Notes under the pieces: generated by a model
Databases searched by the model: none
What the model was told of the DNA's origin: nothing
What the model saw: only the letters and a program-made list of their open reading frames with translations
Translations under genes and position numbers: made by a program
Shown: one piece after another, positions 38,890 to 50,621 of the stretch
Position numbering within the stretch: the first letter of the stretch is position 1
Layout: each line of letters starts with the position of its first letter
Source: Mangifera indica
Lineage: Eukaryota > Streptophyta > Magnoliopsida > Sapindales > Anacardiaceae
Direction of reading: 5' to 3'
NCBI RefSeq assembly: GCF_011075055.1
Contig: NC_058152.1
Coordinates: 434,001-498,000 of the forward strand
Length of the DNA: 64,000 nt

Positions 38890-39510
38890 GCAATAGGTCA
38901 GTTATCTTTGGGACAAAACATTATTTTCTACCCAAGTTTTATCTTAATCTAAAAAATATATTTACAATAGATGAAAAATCTAAATACACATCCATCTCTA
39001 AATTGTCATTAAATATAAGAGTAAAACTGTTATTTAATAATAATATTAAAAAATATATAATTTTATCTCATTTTCCTTCTCAGATTTTAAAAATTAACAT
39101 TTCACCCTATACGTAAACTTTGAAAAGTGATTTTTTTCCCTTAAATCTCTAAGTTTTTTTCTCCACCCACCAGTGATCGGTGCGACGCGTTGGTGGACAA
39201 TAGAGCATCGTCTATAGATTTGGATGACGAAGTGTTATTTAGATCTGGATAATTGTGAGGTGTCCTTTAAATGACTCTGTCTTGTTTCTCCATTGTTCAT
39301 CAAAGAAAGTGGCTGATTTTTAAAACTTTATTTTTTTAATATTACTGATAAAATGAGAATTTTACCTTGTTAACTCTAACAAAAAATTTATGGGTGTGTC
39401 ATAATAAATTAAAACTTGGGTGAATATTTGAGCTTTTATCTATCATAAGTATATATTGTCATTTCACCAAAACTTGGGTGGAAAATACTCCTTTGGCCAT
39501 TTTATTATTG
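38890..39510. mobile_element. MULE-like element, degraded, related to 13808-14701
   Basis: The right end reads ACTTGGGTGGAAAATACTCC then TTTGGCC, the inverted form of the MULE terminus. The left side keeps TTTTCTACCCAAGTTTTATC, and the interior has a short GC-rich block around the bases GTGCGACGCG. The extreme left terminus is not preserved and no target duplication is visible. Confidence 0.5.
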
Positions 39511-40165
39511 AACACCCAAAAAGTTAGCCTATCTCTAATTTAGTCATTTTAGTTAATTTCCTTTCTTTTTATCCTCTTTTACAAGAGAATGGATGAACCC
39601 AATTGGTGAATTGAGGATCAAGAAGATAGTGTTCAAATACTATTTATTTTAAATTAAAAATACCCATTGGGCCAATTGAAAAAGAAGAAAAAATGAGTAA
39701 TATTATATATTTTTATTTATATATTATTAAATAATTAAGTGTTATTTTATTTTTAATTTAAAAATATTTATATATATATATATATATAAATAAATGTATA
39801 TATATTTATTATATAGAATAATAATAATGTATACTTTTATGGTGAAAAAATATGCTTTGGTTGGCTCCAAAAACAAAGACGTTTGGGGCTTGCGTTGCTT
39901 AGGTTGTTTCCGAAAACAGAACAAAACTATTGTCGAGCCATGACTTGTGAAGAAACTGATGGTGCACAATACGCGCTTGTAATGCGCTTAGGTCTAGCCA
40001 TTTATTATCCGTCCAAATTTCTTATTATTTATTTAGTAATAATTAATTAAATTAAACATAGCCGGCTGCAGCCGCTTCTTCTCGGTTCAATTCATTACAC
40101 TTTTCTGGTCTTCGTTCTCCCTTCTTCTCTCGACTTCTTTCTGAAGACAATTTCTCACTCCTCTC

Positions 40166-40508
40166 GATATGAGAAGTGAGGCAACAGCAACCGTCCCTAC
40201 GGCCAAATCTTTTGAACTCCCCAACATTGCATACACCAGTGGCGGAATAAAGCTAGAATCTGCAGCAGTAAAAAAAAAAAAAAAAGTAAGCCCGTTAAAT
40301 ATTTTTAAACTAGTCGATCGCAATATTAAAAACTTTTTACGTATACAGGCCAAGAATTGGTGGCAAGTTAGCCAGTTTGGCGTAACTGATCCCTTGAGGG
40401 ATTGCGAGACTGGCAATAGTGATCCCGGCGATTTCATCTGCTTTCAAGAACTGAAAACTGTAACGAGGAGCCCATTCAAAAATGGGCAGAAGATACTGAA
40501 GGCCTAAA
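40166..40508 (-). pseudogene. Fragment of a group-3 sulfate transporter (SULTR3) gene
   Basis: On the minus strand, after an acceptor-like CATTTTAG at about 40509, one exon reads LQYLLPIFEWAPRYSFQFLK, ADEIAGITIASLAIPQGISY and AKLANLPPILGLY. An intron-like gap of about 84 nt (40351-40268) follows, then SSFIPPLVYAMLGSSKDLAV and GTVAVASLLIS. These are the first membrane segments of plant SULTR proteins, group 3 by their sequence. The normal splice between the two pieces would create a stop, and similarity ends abruptly at 40166. Retention of intron sequence shows it came from genomic DNA, not a processed mRNA. Only about 80 of the usual roughly 650 residues are present. It is non-functional as a transporter. 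Confidence 0.85.
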
Positions 40509-40606
40509 ATGAATTTTAGGTTGTTTCCTGCAAATTTGTAATATTTCTATGCTTTGTTGCAATTTTGTAAATGGCCAAGGGGCAAAGTGTAATTGTGCCC
40601 CTTGAC

Positions 40607-40613
40607 TATAAAA
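40607..40613 (+). promoter_or_regulatory. Possible TATA box of the DEAH5 gene
   Basis: TATAAAA in the context GACTATAAAACCCC, about 390 nt before the chosen ATG. It is followed by a pyrimidine-rich stretch with CTCTCTCTCG. It lies inside the segment bounded by the 25-bp repeats, so its relation to the original promoter is unclear. Confidence 0.35.
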
Positions 40614-41006
40614 CCCCGTGAAAATATTAGCTGCTATTCATTTTCTATTAAAAACAGTTTTTCTTTTTCTTCCAGACTTTTCTTTTCTTTCATTTGCTCT
40701 CTCTCGTCTCTGACTTAATCTCATGACCTAGGGTTTGGTTTCTATAATTTCTTAACTAAATCGTAGTAATAGGAAAGTCTCAGCATTTCCAAATGACTAT
40801 TTCCCACACGGTTGATCTGAAAGACAATTTCTCACTCCTCTCTTAATCTTTTTGCTATCTCACCAGAGGCGACCAAATAATTTTCCGCGCTGATAGCTCA
40901 GAACGACGTCCAGGGCAACGTTTCCTTGCTTTTATCAAACTCTCTACCTCAGCCATCAGGTACTCGACAAACCCTAACTTTTCTGAGTTATGTATTGCTA
41001 ACCACA

Positions 41007-44000
41007 ATGGATTCGCCCACCGGAGATGATGGTCTTAAGAAATTGGAATATTTATCTCTTGTCTCTAAAGTTTGTTCAGAGTTAGAAACCCATTTAGGGT
41101 TTGGAGACAAAGTCTTAGCCGAGTTTATCACCGAGCTAGGTCGTAATTGTGAAACTGTTGAGGAATTTGACTCTAAGTTGAAAGAAAATGGTGCCGAAAT
41201 GCCAGATTACTTTGTACGCACATTGCTAACTATTATACACGCAATCCTTCCTCTAACGTCAAAGTCGGATGAGGATGTGATGAAAGAGATTGGTGGTGAT
41301 GGCAAGAAAACCAAGTTCAAAGCTCTTGCGATTGCGGATGGTAAAGAGAGAGTGAAAGAACTTGAGAGAGAGATGGAAGAGGAAGCTCGTGAGCGGCGTC
41401 AAGAGGATCAGGAAAGGGAAGATGAATACAGGCGAAGAGACAGAGACAGAGACAGAGATAGGAGAGTCAGAGAACGAGACAGGAGGGATGGAGATAGAGA
41501 TAGAGATAGAAATAGGGATAGAGATGGTAGAGACAGAGATAGGGACAGACATAGAGACAGAGATTATGATGATGGTGATAGGAGTAGAAGGCACAAGGAT
41601 AGAGACAGGCATGAGAGGAGTAGGAGACATGATTATGATGATTACAAAGAGAATGGGGCTGACAGAGAGAGTAATGAAGCTGGAGATAGGAGAGCTGGAC
41701 GGTACAGGTACAATGATCCTGAGTTGTATAACGTGTACAAGGGGAGAGTATCAAGAGTGATGGACACAGGTTGTTTTGTTCAACTGAGTGATTTTAAGGG
41801 TAAGGAGGGTTTGGTTCATGTTTCACAGATGGCAACTAGGAGGATTGGTAATGCTAAAGATGTTGTAAAGCGGGATCAGGAGGTTTATGTGAAGGTGATT
41901 TCAGTGTCTGGTCAGAAGTTGAGTCTTTCTATGAGGGATGTTGATCAGAATACTGGTAAGGACTTGCTTCCATTGAAGAAGAGTGAGGATGATGCATCTA
42001 GAATTAATCCTTCTGCATCAAAAGATGAGCCAATGGCTAGGACAGGTCTATCAGGGATTAGAATTGTGGAGGAGGATGATGCGGTTCCATCACGCAGGCC
42101 ATTGAAGAGAATGAGCTCCCCTGAGAAATGGGAAGCAAAACAGTTGATTGCTTCAGGGGTTATATCTGTGAACGAGTACCCGATGTATGATGAAGAAGGG
42201 GATGGGATGGTTTATCAGGAAGAGGGTGCTGAGGAAGAGCTTGAGATTGAACTGAATGAGGATGAACCTGCATTTTTACAAGGACAGACCAGGTATTCTG
42301 TGGACATGTCACCGGTGAAAATTTTCAAGAATCCAGAAGGGTCTTTGAGCCGTGCTGCTGCTCTCCAATCTGCTCTCATAAAGGAGCGAAGAGAAGTCCG
42401 GGAACAACAGCAGAGGACAATGCTCGATTCTATACCAAAGGATTTGAATCGTCCTTGGGAAGACCCAATGCCGGAGACTGGTGAGAGGCATCTCGCACAG
42501 GAGCTTAGGGGTGTTGGTTTATCAGCTTATGACATGCCTGAATGGAAGAAGGATGCATTTGGGAAAGCATTGACTTTTGGGCAGAGGTCAAAGCTCTCAA
42601 TCCAAGAACAGAGGCAGAGCTTACCAATTTATAAATTGAAGAAGGAATTAATTCAGGCTGTACATGATAATCAGGTTTTGGTAGTCATTGGTGAGACAGG
42701 TTCAGGTAAGACTACCCAAGTAACTCAGTATCTTGCAGAGGCTGGTTACACTACAAGAGGTAAGATTGGTTGTACACAGCCCCGTAGGGTGGCTGCAATG
42801 TCTGTGGCCAAGCGAGTTGCTGAAGAATTTGGCTGTCGTTTGGGGGAGGAGGTTGGATATGCTATAAGATTTGAAGATTGTACTGGACCAGACACTGTCA
42901 TCAAATACATGACTGATGGCATGCTTCTTAGGGAGATTTTGATTGATGACAACCTTTCTCAATATTCAGTCATTATGCTTGACGAAGCTCACGAAAGGAC
43001 AATCCACACTGATGTTCTTTTTGGGTTACTTAAGCAGCTTGTGAGGCGCAGGCCAGATCTTCGTCTAATTGTCACGTCTGCCACGTTAGATGCAGAGAAA
43101 TTTTCTGGCTATTTCTTTAACTGCAACATTTTTACAATTCCTGGGAGAACTTTCCCTGTTGAAATATTATACACCAAGCAGCCAGAAAGTGATTATTTAG
43201 ATGCATCACTGATCACTGTCCTGCAGATCCACTTGACAGAACCCGAAGGTGATATCCTCCTTTTCTTGACTGGTCAGGAGGAAATTGATTTTGCATGCCA
43301 GTCTTTGTATGAAAGGATGAAAGGTTTAGGTAAAAATGTTCCGGAACTGATTATTTTACCAGTTTACAGTGCCCTCCCCAGTGAAATGCAGTCAAGAATT
43401 TTTGATCCTGCCCCTCCAGGAAAGAGAAAAGTGGTTGTGGCCACTAATATTGCTGAGGCTTCTTTGACTATTGATGGAATATTTTATGTTATTGATCCTG
43501 GGTTTGCAAAACAGAATGTTTATAATCCAAAGCAAGGGCTTGATTCGCTGGTCATAACGCCAATTTCACAAGCATCAGCCAAGCAACGAGCTGGACGTGC
43601 TGGCCGTACTGGGCCTGGAAAATGTTACCGTCTATACACAGAGAGTGCATATCGCAATGAGATGTCACCTACTACGATTCCAGAAATTCAGAGGATCAAT
43701 CTTGGATTTACTACGCTTACGATGAAGGCTATGGGAATAAATGATCTTTTGTCATTTGATTTTATGGATCCACCTTCACCGCAAGCTCTCATATCTGCTA
43801 TGGAGCAGCTGTATAGTCTTGGAGCTCTGGATGAGGAGGGGCTTCTGACAAAATTGGGTAGGAAAATGGCTGAATTTCCTCTAGATCCACCTTTATCAAA
43901 GATGTTGTTGGCCAGTGTGGACCTTGGATGTAGTGATGAGATATTGACTATCATTGCAATGATTCAAACTGGCAACATATTCTACAGGCCAAGGGAAAAA

Positions 44001-45532
44001 CAAGCACAAGCGGACCAGAAGAGGGCCAAATTTTTTCAGCCTGAGGGAGATCATTTGACGTTGCTAGCTGTATATGAGGCATGGAAAGCTAAGAATTTTT
44101 CAGGGCCATGGTGCTTTGAGAATTTTGTTCAGTCTCGATCCCTGAGGAGAGCACAGGATGTCAGAAAGCAACTTCTCAGCATTATGGATAAGTAAGTTTT
44201 TTATGTTTTCAATTTTACATTTGTTTTCACTCTTATCTCTTGCAATGAGCTATTCCTTTAATTGCTGCATTTTAGTTGTAATGAAATTTTGAAGTTAGTC
44301 ATATTGCTTTTCTAGGTCTCTTGGTAGATTAAGTGGAATAATTCTTTCTCATTTGCTCAGTAATATTAGTATAGGCAGTAAAGATAATTGCATGATTGGT
44401 GTTATTCGTGTGCTATTGCTTGTTAAGTGTCATTACATTTTGGTGCTTAGTGCGTAACTATTTATCTGGTTAGTACACCAGTAAACATCACAATTCTCTC
44501 GGGTATAGCTGGTAGAATTATTGTAATAGTGGTTGAGACAATGGCTTATTAACTGGAATTTGTTACTCTTAGTAAGTTAATAATTATCTAGTGATCTTGT
44601 CGACTCTAACTTTCGTTTTTTGGCTGCTGCTGAGTGTTAAATATTACTTCTTGACTTTTAGTGTGTTTGGTCCTGTGGTGGATTTGTATCATTTTAAGCA
44701 GCATGTTGTGCAAAGGTTAAATCTTGTGGCGGCATATCTATTTTAGGCAGAAAAAAAAATCCTTGGATTTACTCAATTACATTTGATTTCCTCGCTTTAT
44801 GCTTTCCACTCAGCTCATTTAATTTATTTAGTTGAAATGGCCCGCCTCTGGATGCTTTTCTGCGCTTTCTGTTGCTTGTCATGTATCCATATCCATTACT
44901 GGATAGCTATATTACATAATGTTGTATGCACTGTAAATAATAGCATGAAGCGCTTAGTAATTATGTATTGTAATGCTTGAAAATTAGTGTTGTTTGTTGG
45001 ACGCAATTTTGCGGGACCTTTCTCTAGTTTTATCATTCTTTAGTAACTATGAAATGATAGTTGTAGACTATCTGCATTATAGTGAACAAACCAGAACTCT
45101 TTCTTATGCACATCAAACTTGAAATTCTTTTGTTCCAGATATAAATTGGACGTTGTGAGTGCTGGAAAGAACTTTACAAAGATAAGGAAGGCGATTACGG
45201 CTGGATTCTTCTTTCATGCAGCCAGAAAGGATCCACAGGAGGGCTATCGGACTCTAGTCGAGAATCAGCCCGTATATATCCATCCAAGCAGTGCTCTCTT
45301 TCAGAGACAACCTGACTGGGTTATCTACCATGAACTTGTCATGACTACAAAAGAGTACATGCGTGAAGTAACAGTTATAGATCCAAAGTGGCTAGTGGAA
45401 CTGGCACCAAGATTCTTCAAGGTTTCAGATCCCACAAAAATGAGCAAGCGCAAGCGTCAAGAACGCATCGAACCACTTTATGATCGATACCATGAGCCTA
45501 ATTCTTGGAGGTTGAGTAAAAGGCGTGCATAA
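41007..45532 (+). CDS. DEAH5: Pre-mRNA splicing ATP-dependent RNA helicase DEAH5 (Prp22/DHX8 type), 1192 aa
   Basis: Spliceosomal DEAH-box helicase that releases mature mRNA from the spliceosome (known role of yeast Prp22 and human DHX8). Two exons: 41007-44191 and 45139-45532 (3579 nt); the single intron is GT-AG. Start chosen at [12 protein letters not shown], which fits family N-termini; the upstream frame is open but has no earlier ATG. Features: N-terminal helical domain; Arg/Asp-rich region (about 145-235) built of RDRDRDR repeats; S1 RNA-binding domain from about 244 ([20 protein letters not shown]); Walker A GETGSGKT at about 562; DEAH at about 659; TSATLD; and [19 protein letters not shown]. 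The C-terminal winged-helix, ratchet and OB region is present and ends SWRLSKRRA. Length fits Arabidopsis DEAH5 (At3g26560, about 1168 aa). All helicase motifs look intact. Confidence 0.97.
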
Positions 45533-46391
45533 TGAGTGGTTCATTAATGGTCAGTATCAACCTGAACCTGCCTGTTTGATTTTATTCCTTCTACTGATTG
45601 TATACGTGCTTTGTAGAATTTTATTTATTTGTTTTTATCACCCTTGGCGATGAACCTTGAGGCTGACCCAAATTTAACTGTTAGTTCTTAAAAATTTTTG
45701 TATTTGGCTTCGTCAGTGCCCTGAATGATCACCAAGGAAGCATCTTACGCATGTGTTCTTCTGTTTACTTTCAGGTTATTATTTCATACGATTTGTTGAT
45801 TGTAGAGCTGGATGCTATCCCAGCTCAACTCGAATAGAATGATCTGAGTTTGAGTAGAGGTGGCTCCTGCTTGAGATTGAGTTGTCAGAAAGTCATTAGT
45901 AGATTCATCAGTTTTTTTGTTGACTTTTCATCTTCTCTGAATTTTTTCTTCTTCTTAGGCTACTTCTTTGGTGATTATTCTTCTTTATCTTCGACGATAC
46001 TTTTTCTTCTTTGGCAGTTACTGCAATGAACTCATCACTAGAGCAAACCAATCTAGCTTGACTGGAATCGACCTGATCTCGAGTGAGCCTTGGCTCGGCT
46101 TGGATAAGATCAAATCTAACTCTAGTTGATTAGTGGCTTTAGCTAGTGTCTTTTGTTAGCTTTATGATTGTCATTTTATACTAATCAAGTTATGCTGAAG
46201 GTTTTTTGACTCTACTTATCAAAACCAGATGGAGAAAACCCCCGGAATATGTTGCATGAGGAATGATCGAGCAGCTTGTAAATTCTTGCAGTTATTTTCA
46301 GATTCTGAACTTTGGCATTTAGGCTGAGATCAAGAGTTGCATTTTAACAGCTGAAAAATATAAAAAATTATAGTAAGTACAACTGAAGCCA
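45533..46391. other. Intergenic region between convergent genes
   Basis: Holds the 3' UTRs of DEAH5 (plus) and the pectinesterase (minus). About 45790-46130 is a CTCGA/GAGTT-rich repeat stretch like those elsewhere in the window. No coding signal. Confidence 0.6.
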
Positions 46392-48489
46392 CTAGATAGG
46401 AATCCATTCAAGTCCATCTATGAAATCAATTGAAATAAAAGGTTGAGCTTCTTGTTGAGTGAGCTCCCTAGACCATGTAACGCGCCCTCCATAATCTGCC
46501 CCTGGTCCTGAACACTTGTACTGTCCAAAAAATACGGTCCTGCAAGACATTAGAATAAAAACTGTCATCGATTTCTGGCTCATTATAGTGTGACTTCATC
46601 TAAACACAAGCAAAAGCAGTACCAATGAATTTGATCATCTGTTGATTGGGTTTTATAGTTGGGTTGGATTTGAATCGAATTTGTTTAAGCTTGAAATGAG
46701 TCGTTTTTTTGCATAACTTGAGTTCAAGATAGGGGTTGTTATTGTTGAGCTCAAGCCTAAGGTACTCAATTTGAAATCATTAAAACGACATCATTTAATT
46801 AGAGTGCATAAAAATGATATTGTTTTTGTGAATTTATTCAATACTAAGATTGGATCTGAACTAAACTAACTTTGATTAAGTTAAACTCGAATTGAAAGGG
46901 TTGACTTATTTTTTAAATCAAGTCAAACTCAAACTAGAGGGGTTTGAGTTTGCTCGACTTACGAGCCAAGTGAATGACTTAATTCAGTTCAAGTTTGACT
47001 CATAGTTTAATTCAGTTTATGTCAAATAATTGTTAAAATAACACTGTTTTATCAATAAGTTGTAAACTTGATTCACGATTCAGAGCTATAAATTTGAGTC
47101 ATGAACTCAAATTGAGTTTTTAATTTCAAACTTAGATATCAAGTCAAATTTGAGTTGTTTTTAATTTTGACTCAATAAGCTTGAATTGAATTTGAGTTAA
47201 GGGGTGTTTGACTTTGGGTCGATTCATATCCACCCTTACTCAATACTATACCAAACTTGAACTCGATTAATTTAAAACTTATCGAGTTTAAATTAGATTT
47301 GAGTCTAACTTCTCAAATCAAATCGAACTTATATAAGCTTAAGCTCAAGTTTCGATTGAATCTAGCCTATTTCATAGCGAAGAGTAAAGCAACATACATT
47401 TCTCTGTTCTTATCTCCCCAATTGTACCATCCTCTAGGAGTGATGATTTTGTCCATGTAAGTATAAGAAAACACCACTCTAGAGAAACTGCCCCATGCCC
47501 TACCCAAGTAGAGGGCACCTGACCCTGTAACCTTGCAATTCACAAACGAGAAACCAGTTTCCTCAAGCAAGCTCTCCCTCTTTTGGGCTGTCAAAGCTCC
47601 ATAGCTGTTGGTTTTGGCATGTAAATGGCAGTCTTTATAGTAGGAACGGCCGTTCCCGAATACAAAATCCACCGATCCTTCAATGTAACATTTCCTAAAA
47701 TAATGCCTCCCCAAGTGATCATAAAGTGTGTCCTGTGCCCCAATAAAATTGCAGCTTATAAACGCTGCTCTGTCTGCCGAGATTCTCAGTGCCACTGCTT
47801 GCTTCCCCAGAGCTCCTGATGGTGGCGATGGCGCCTTGTTCTGTTAACAACATCACAATTTTGTCACAAAACCAGGAGAAATAAAAGGGGGAAGATGAAA
47901 ATATTGGTAACCTTGAAGGTGATGTTCTTGGCAATGAAGTAAGGAGAGTTAACAGCAAATGTTGCAGAAGCAAAGGTGCCCAGTGGGCGGCCACCCCGTC
48001 CCCTTCCATCTGCTGTGTCGTTCCACTCTATCACTGTCCTCTCTGCTCCACCGCCCACTAGGGTAATGTATGCCATGGTTGCAGGAACCTCAACCTTCTC
48101 CCTAATCAAATTACCAAAACTGAAAATTTAACTAACCAAGCATGATATTTTCGATTTTTCAAAAGAACTGACAAACTCATTTATCACCTGTAAATTCCTG
48201 AACTGATATAGATGACAACCCGGCAGAGATTCACAACGGGAAGCGAATTGATGGCTTTTTGAACTGTAACAAAATCTCCAAGTCTGGGGTTTTTGTTAAC
48301 TTTAATGATTCTACAAGGCTTGAACTTGTTCTTTCCTTTCTGAAACACAGGTTGCTTCATGGAGGCTTGCTGTGTAACCCACTTCATGTATGCATTTTCA
48401 ACAGCAATGAACTCATTAGACATGTTTGAGGCAGCCCAAGAATTTGCTCTTTCCAGCAATGAAACCAACAAGAGTAGCTTCAAAAACAT
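46392..48489 (-). CDS. Pectinesterase, PME53-like, 360 aa, four exons
   Basis: Cell-wall enzyme removing methyl esters from homogalacturonan. Exons: 48489-48188, 48101-47912, 47840-47398, 46539-46392 (1083 nt, GT-AG). Start chosen at [19 protein letters not shown], a plausible signal peptide; the ORF is open further upstream but with low-complexity Leu/Ser sequence. No PMEI inhibitor pro-domain is present, so this is a group-2 (type II) PME. Catalytic landmarks: GAQDTL (Asp about 201), GSVDFVFG (Asp about 222, nucleophile), YLGRAW (Arg about 278); the usual LGRPW Pro is Ala, as in PME53. The stretch [16 protein letters not shown] and C-terminal [10 protein letters not shown] match At5g19730-like proteins as I remember them. 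Intron 3 (47397-46540) contains a repeat-rich insertion. Probably secreted and active. Confidence 0.93.
46660..47239. mobile_element. Possible MITE in the pectinesterase intron
   Basis: Left end GGGTTGGATTTGAATCGA and inverted right end AAGGGTGGATATGAATCGA are similar. The interior is AT-rich with many AACTCAAATTGAG-like words. No target duplication was found, so borders and class are uncertain. Confidence 0.4.
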
Positions 48490-50540
48490 TGTAGAAGAAA
48501 GACAGGGAGAGAGAGAGAGAGAGAGCAAGAGAAATATGAGGTTTGAAGTAATACTAGCAGGTAAGGTTAAAAGGGTTTGCAGTGAGAAGTTCAAAAATAA
48601 AAAAGTAGGGAGTGGCAGAGGAATCTGGCTTGGTGTGGCTTTATCTGTATTGGCTATTACTATCATTTCCATTAGACCAAGCAGCGAGTTTCAGTCCAGG
48701 AATGGCGTTTCTGCTTGGCTCTCTTGCTGTACTTAGAATTGTTTCTATTGTTAAGTAATAAAATTGTGGTTTGGCAGCTGTTCTGCACCTGTAATGATCA
48801 TTCATAAGGAATTTCCGTGATTGAACTTCGTCCCCAGTTACTGTTGACTGTGCGGCAACATAAATTTATTGCCGAGACTTGAAAATAAACACACAAATGA
48901 GCCATGTAACAATGCTCTCAACTTATCTTTGGAGGTTTTTTTTTTTGGGTTCAGAGTTAGGGATAAATTCGCAGGCGAGTCTAAAAATGGTATGACTTAA
49001 ATTTTATTTCAATCTAAAAAATCTAGCTTAAGATGATAATGAGTTGTTGGAAAGTTGTTAGAAAGAGAATAAAATCATCAAAGATGAAAAAGAAAAAGAA
49101 CGACCAAATAAGATAGATTTGTTATTGCCAATAAAAAGTCATTAAAGAAATAAAAAATTGTTGTAAAAGTTTGATCTATTAGTGACTTTTTATCGATTTG
49201 ACAAAATCTAATTTACTTGATTTAAATTTCAGATAAGATTATTCTAATTTGATTTTAAGTTTATTCAAATATAATTTATTTTGTCTTAATTTTATTCTAA
49301 TACAATTCTATATGTTACATAATAAATAATAAGTGTAATAAACATATAACATAATAATAGGTTCAATTTTACTTCGTTTGAATCCAATCTTTTTTTCTAC
49401 ATTGGAAATAGTAAATAGTTAATGGTGGAGGAGACAATTAGCATGATGGGTGTGATCCATTTTCTCAATTTCACTTGTTTGTTGAGGGAAGCATGTTGGT
49501 AATGCGATCGGAGAAAGGACAAGGAAAATGGGTGAGTTTTGGGTAGTGGCATGGCAAAAGGTGTCGATGATGAGTAATGAGTGACAACTGACAAGTCTAT
49601 GGATGATGAAGTTGCATTGACATTGGCACCATGATTCACTTCAATTGTGTGATAGCGTGATGACTTTGTTTTTCCAACAAAGAGAATAAGATAAAGCCCT
49701 ACAAGGAACCCTATAACCAAGCCCATCTCAAACCCTAAATTTTGCGCATTTGTACATGGGTAGATATTAATGGGTATAAACAAACCAACATGTCACTGGT
49801 GGTTTGTTTGCCCAAAAATGAGAATAAGCCCTATGAAGGAACCCTGTAACCATGTAATTCAAAACGCTTTTACTACTTTGAGTATTATCCAGCTGAAAGC
49901 CTAAATTTTGTCTTACCGTCTAAGTTAACAATTAGATACTAATGAGTATTAGCAGGTATAAACAAATTAACATATCATAATTTAATTGAATAATTTTAAA
50001 TTTGAGATAAAATAAAAAATTAAATTATTTAATTACATGATGATATATCAATTTATTTATACCCATTAATAAGATTGTGTTTACATATAGTATTAGTTCT
50101 AAGTTAATAATTGATTAATAATTATTAAAGGATATTACAAAAATTACATCAAATACCAAATACTAAATAAACCATATAATTTGTTCAAATTCTACAATTA
50201 GGAATAGATTCAAGTTGAGTTGACTCAAGGTCTAATTTGATTTTGGCTCGAATGAATTAAACTTAATATAGAACTCTAACTTGTCAGTTCTATTTGAATT
50301 AAACTCATTTACCCTTCCAATAATATTATTCATCGCACTAACAACCCTCTGATGATACTATGTATTAATTCAAAGAAACTCAAACTTGAATTAAGTATTA
50401 TAAATTTAAACAAAGCTTAAGCCAACCTTTGTTTGAGCTTGGTTTAATACTTCAACTTTTATCCATCACATGATTCATATCTACAACTCAAAGCTTAAAT
50501 ATATTCGTAATATATTCATATAATTGGCATAAAACCAAAA
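48490..50540. other. Intergenic region upstream of the pectinesterase
   Basis: 48490-48800 should be the pectinesterase 5' UTR and promoter and includes a GA run (about 48508-48526). A minus-strand ORF at 49397-49783 has a hydrophobic stretch (GLVIGFLVGLYLILFVG) but no family I can identify. 50190-50460 is a repeat-rich stretch. Otherwise AT-rich and featureless. Confidence 0.5.
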
Positions 50541-50613
50541 TCCGTTGTAGTCTAGGTGGTTAGGATACTCGGCTCTCACCCGAGAGACCCGGGTTCAAGT
50601 CCCGGCAACGGAA
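50541..50613 (+). tRNA. tRNA-Glu (anticodon CTC), nuclear
   Basis: 73-nt cloverleaf. The acceptor stem TCCGTTG pairs with CAACGGA and the discriminator is A. The anticodon stem CTCGG pairs with CCGAG around loop CTCTCAC, giving anticodon CTC. The T-loop GGTTCAAGTCC is a consensus B box and the D-arm is intact. No intron and no encoded CCA, as expected for a nuclear gene. An A-rich 5' flank (CATAAAACCAAAA) precedes it and a T run follows. Confidence 0.97.
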
Positions 50614-50614
50614 G

Positions 50615-50621
50615 TTTTTTT
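50615..50621 (+). terminator. RNA polymerase III terminator of tRNA-Glu
   Basis: Seven consecutive T residues two bases after the tRNA 3' end. Confidence 0.85.

Larger units (their letters stand above)
40141..40842. repeat. 25/26-bp direct repeat flanking a foreign segment
   Basis: CTGAAGACAATTTCTCACTC followed by CTCTC at 40141-40165 recurs with one extra A at 40817-40842. The sulfate-transporter similarity begins exactly after the first copy. This is the footprint expected if a segment was inserted, or filled in during break repair, with duplication of flanking DNA. Confidence 0.8.
33714..41006. other. 7.3-kb intergenic region with gene relics
   Basis: 33714-34300 is 3' UTR of the UPF0183 gene. 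34300-36000 is AT-rich with short repeats and no coding signal. It then holds a TA microsatellite (36001-36064), an OVATE-family relic (36335-36729), a slightly GC-richer unidentified patch (37200-37500), AT-rich repeats rich in TTGAATTCAAA-like words (37560-38250), a MULE-like element (38890-39510), a sulfate-transporter fragment (40166-40508), and the DEAH5 promoter and 5' UTR (up to 41006). Confidence 0.55.

Noticed and set aside
40169..40507. Plus-strand 112-codon ORF
   Set aside because: Antisense shadow of the sulfate-transporter fragment; the minus reading carries the recognisable SULTR segments.
41259..41760. Several long ORFs on both strands over the RD-repeat part of DEAH5
   Set aside because: Low-complexity shadows of the real frame, produced by the repeated GAGACAGAGATAG-type sequence.
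48359..48736. Plus-strand 125-codon ORF
   Set aside because: Antisense to pectinesterase exon 1 and its upstream region; contains a GA repeat and no domain.
49397..49783. Minus-strand ORF with one hydrophobic helix, considered as a receptor-like protein C-terminus
   Set aside because: No leucine-rich repeats or splice partners nearby, and the resemblance is limited to a hydrophobic segment.
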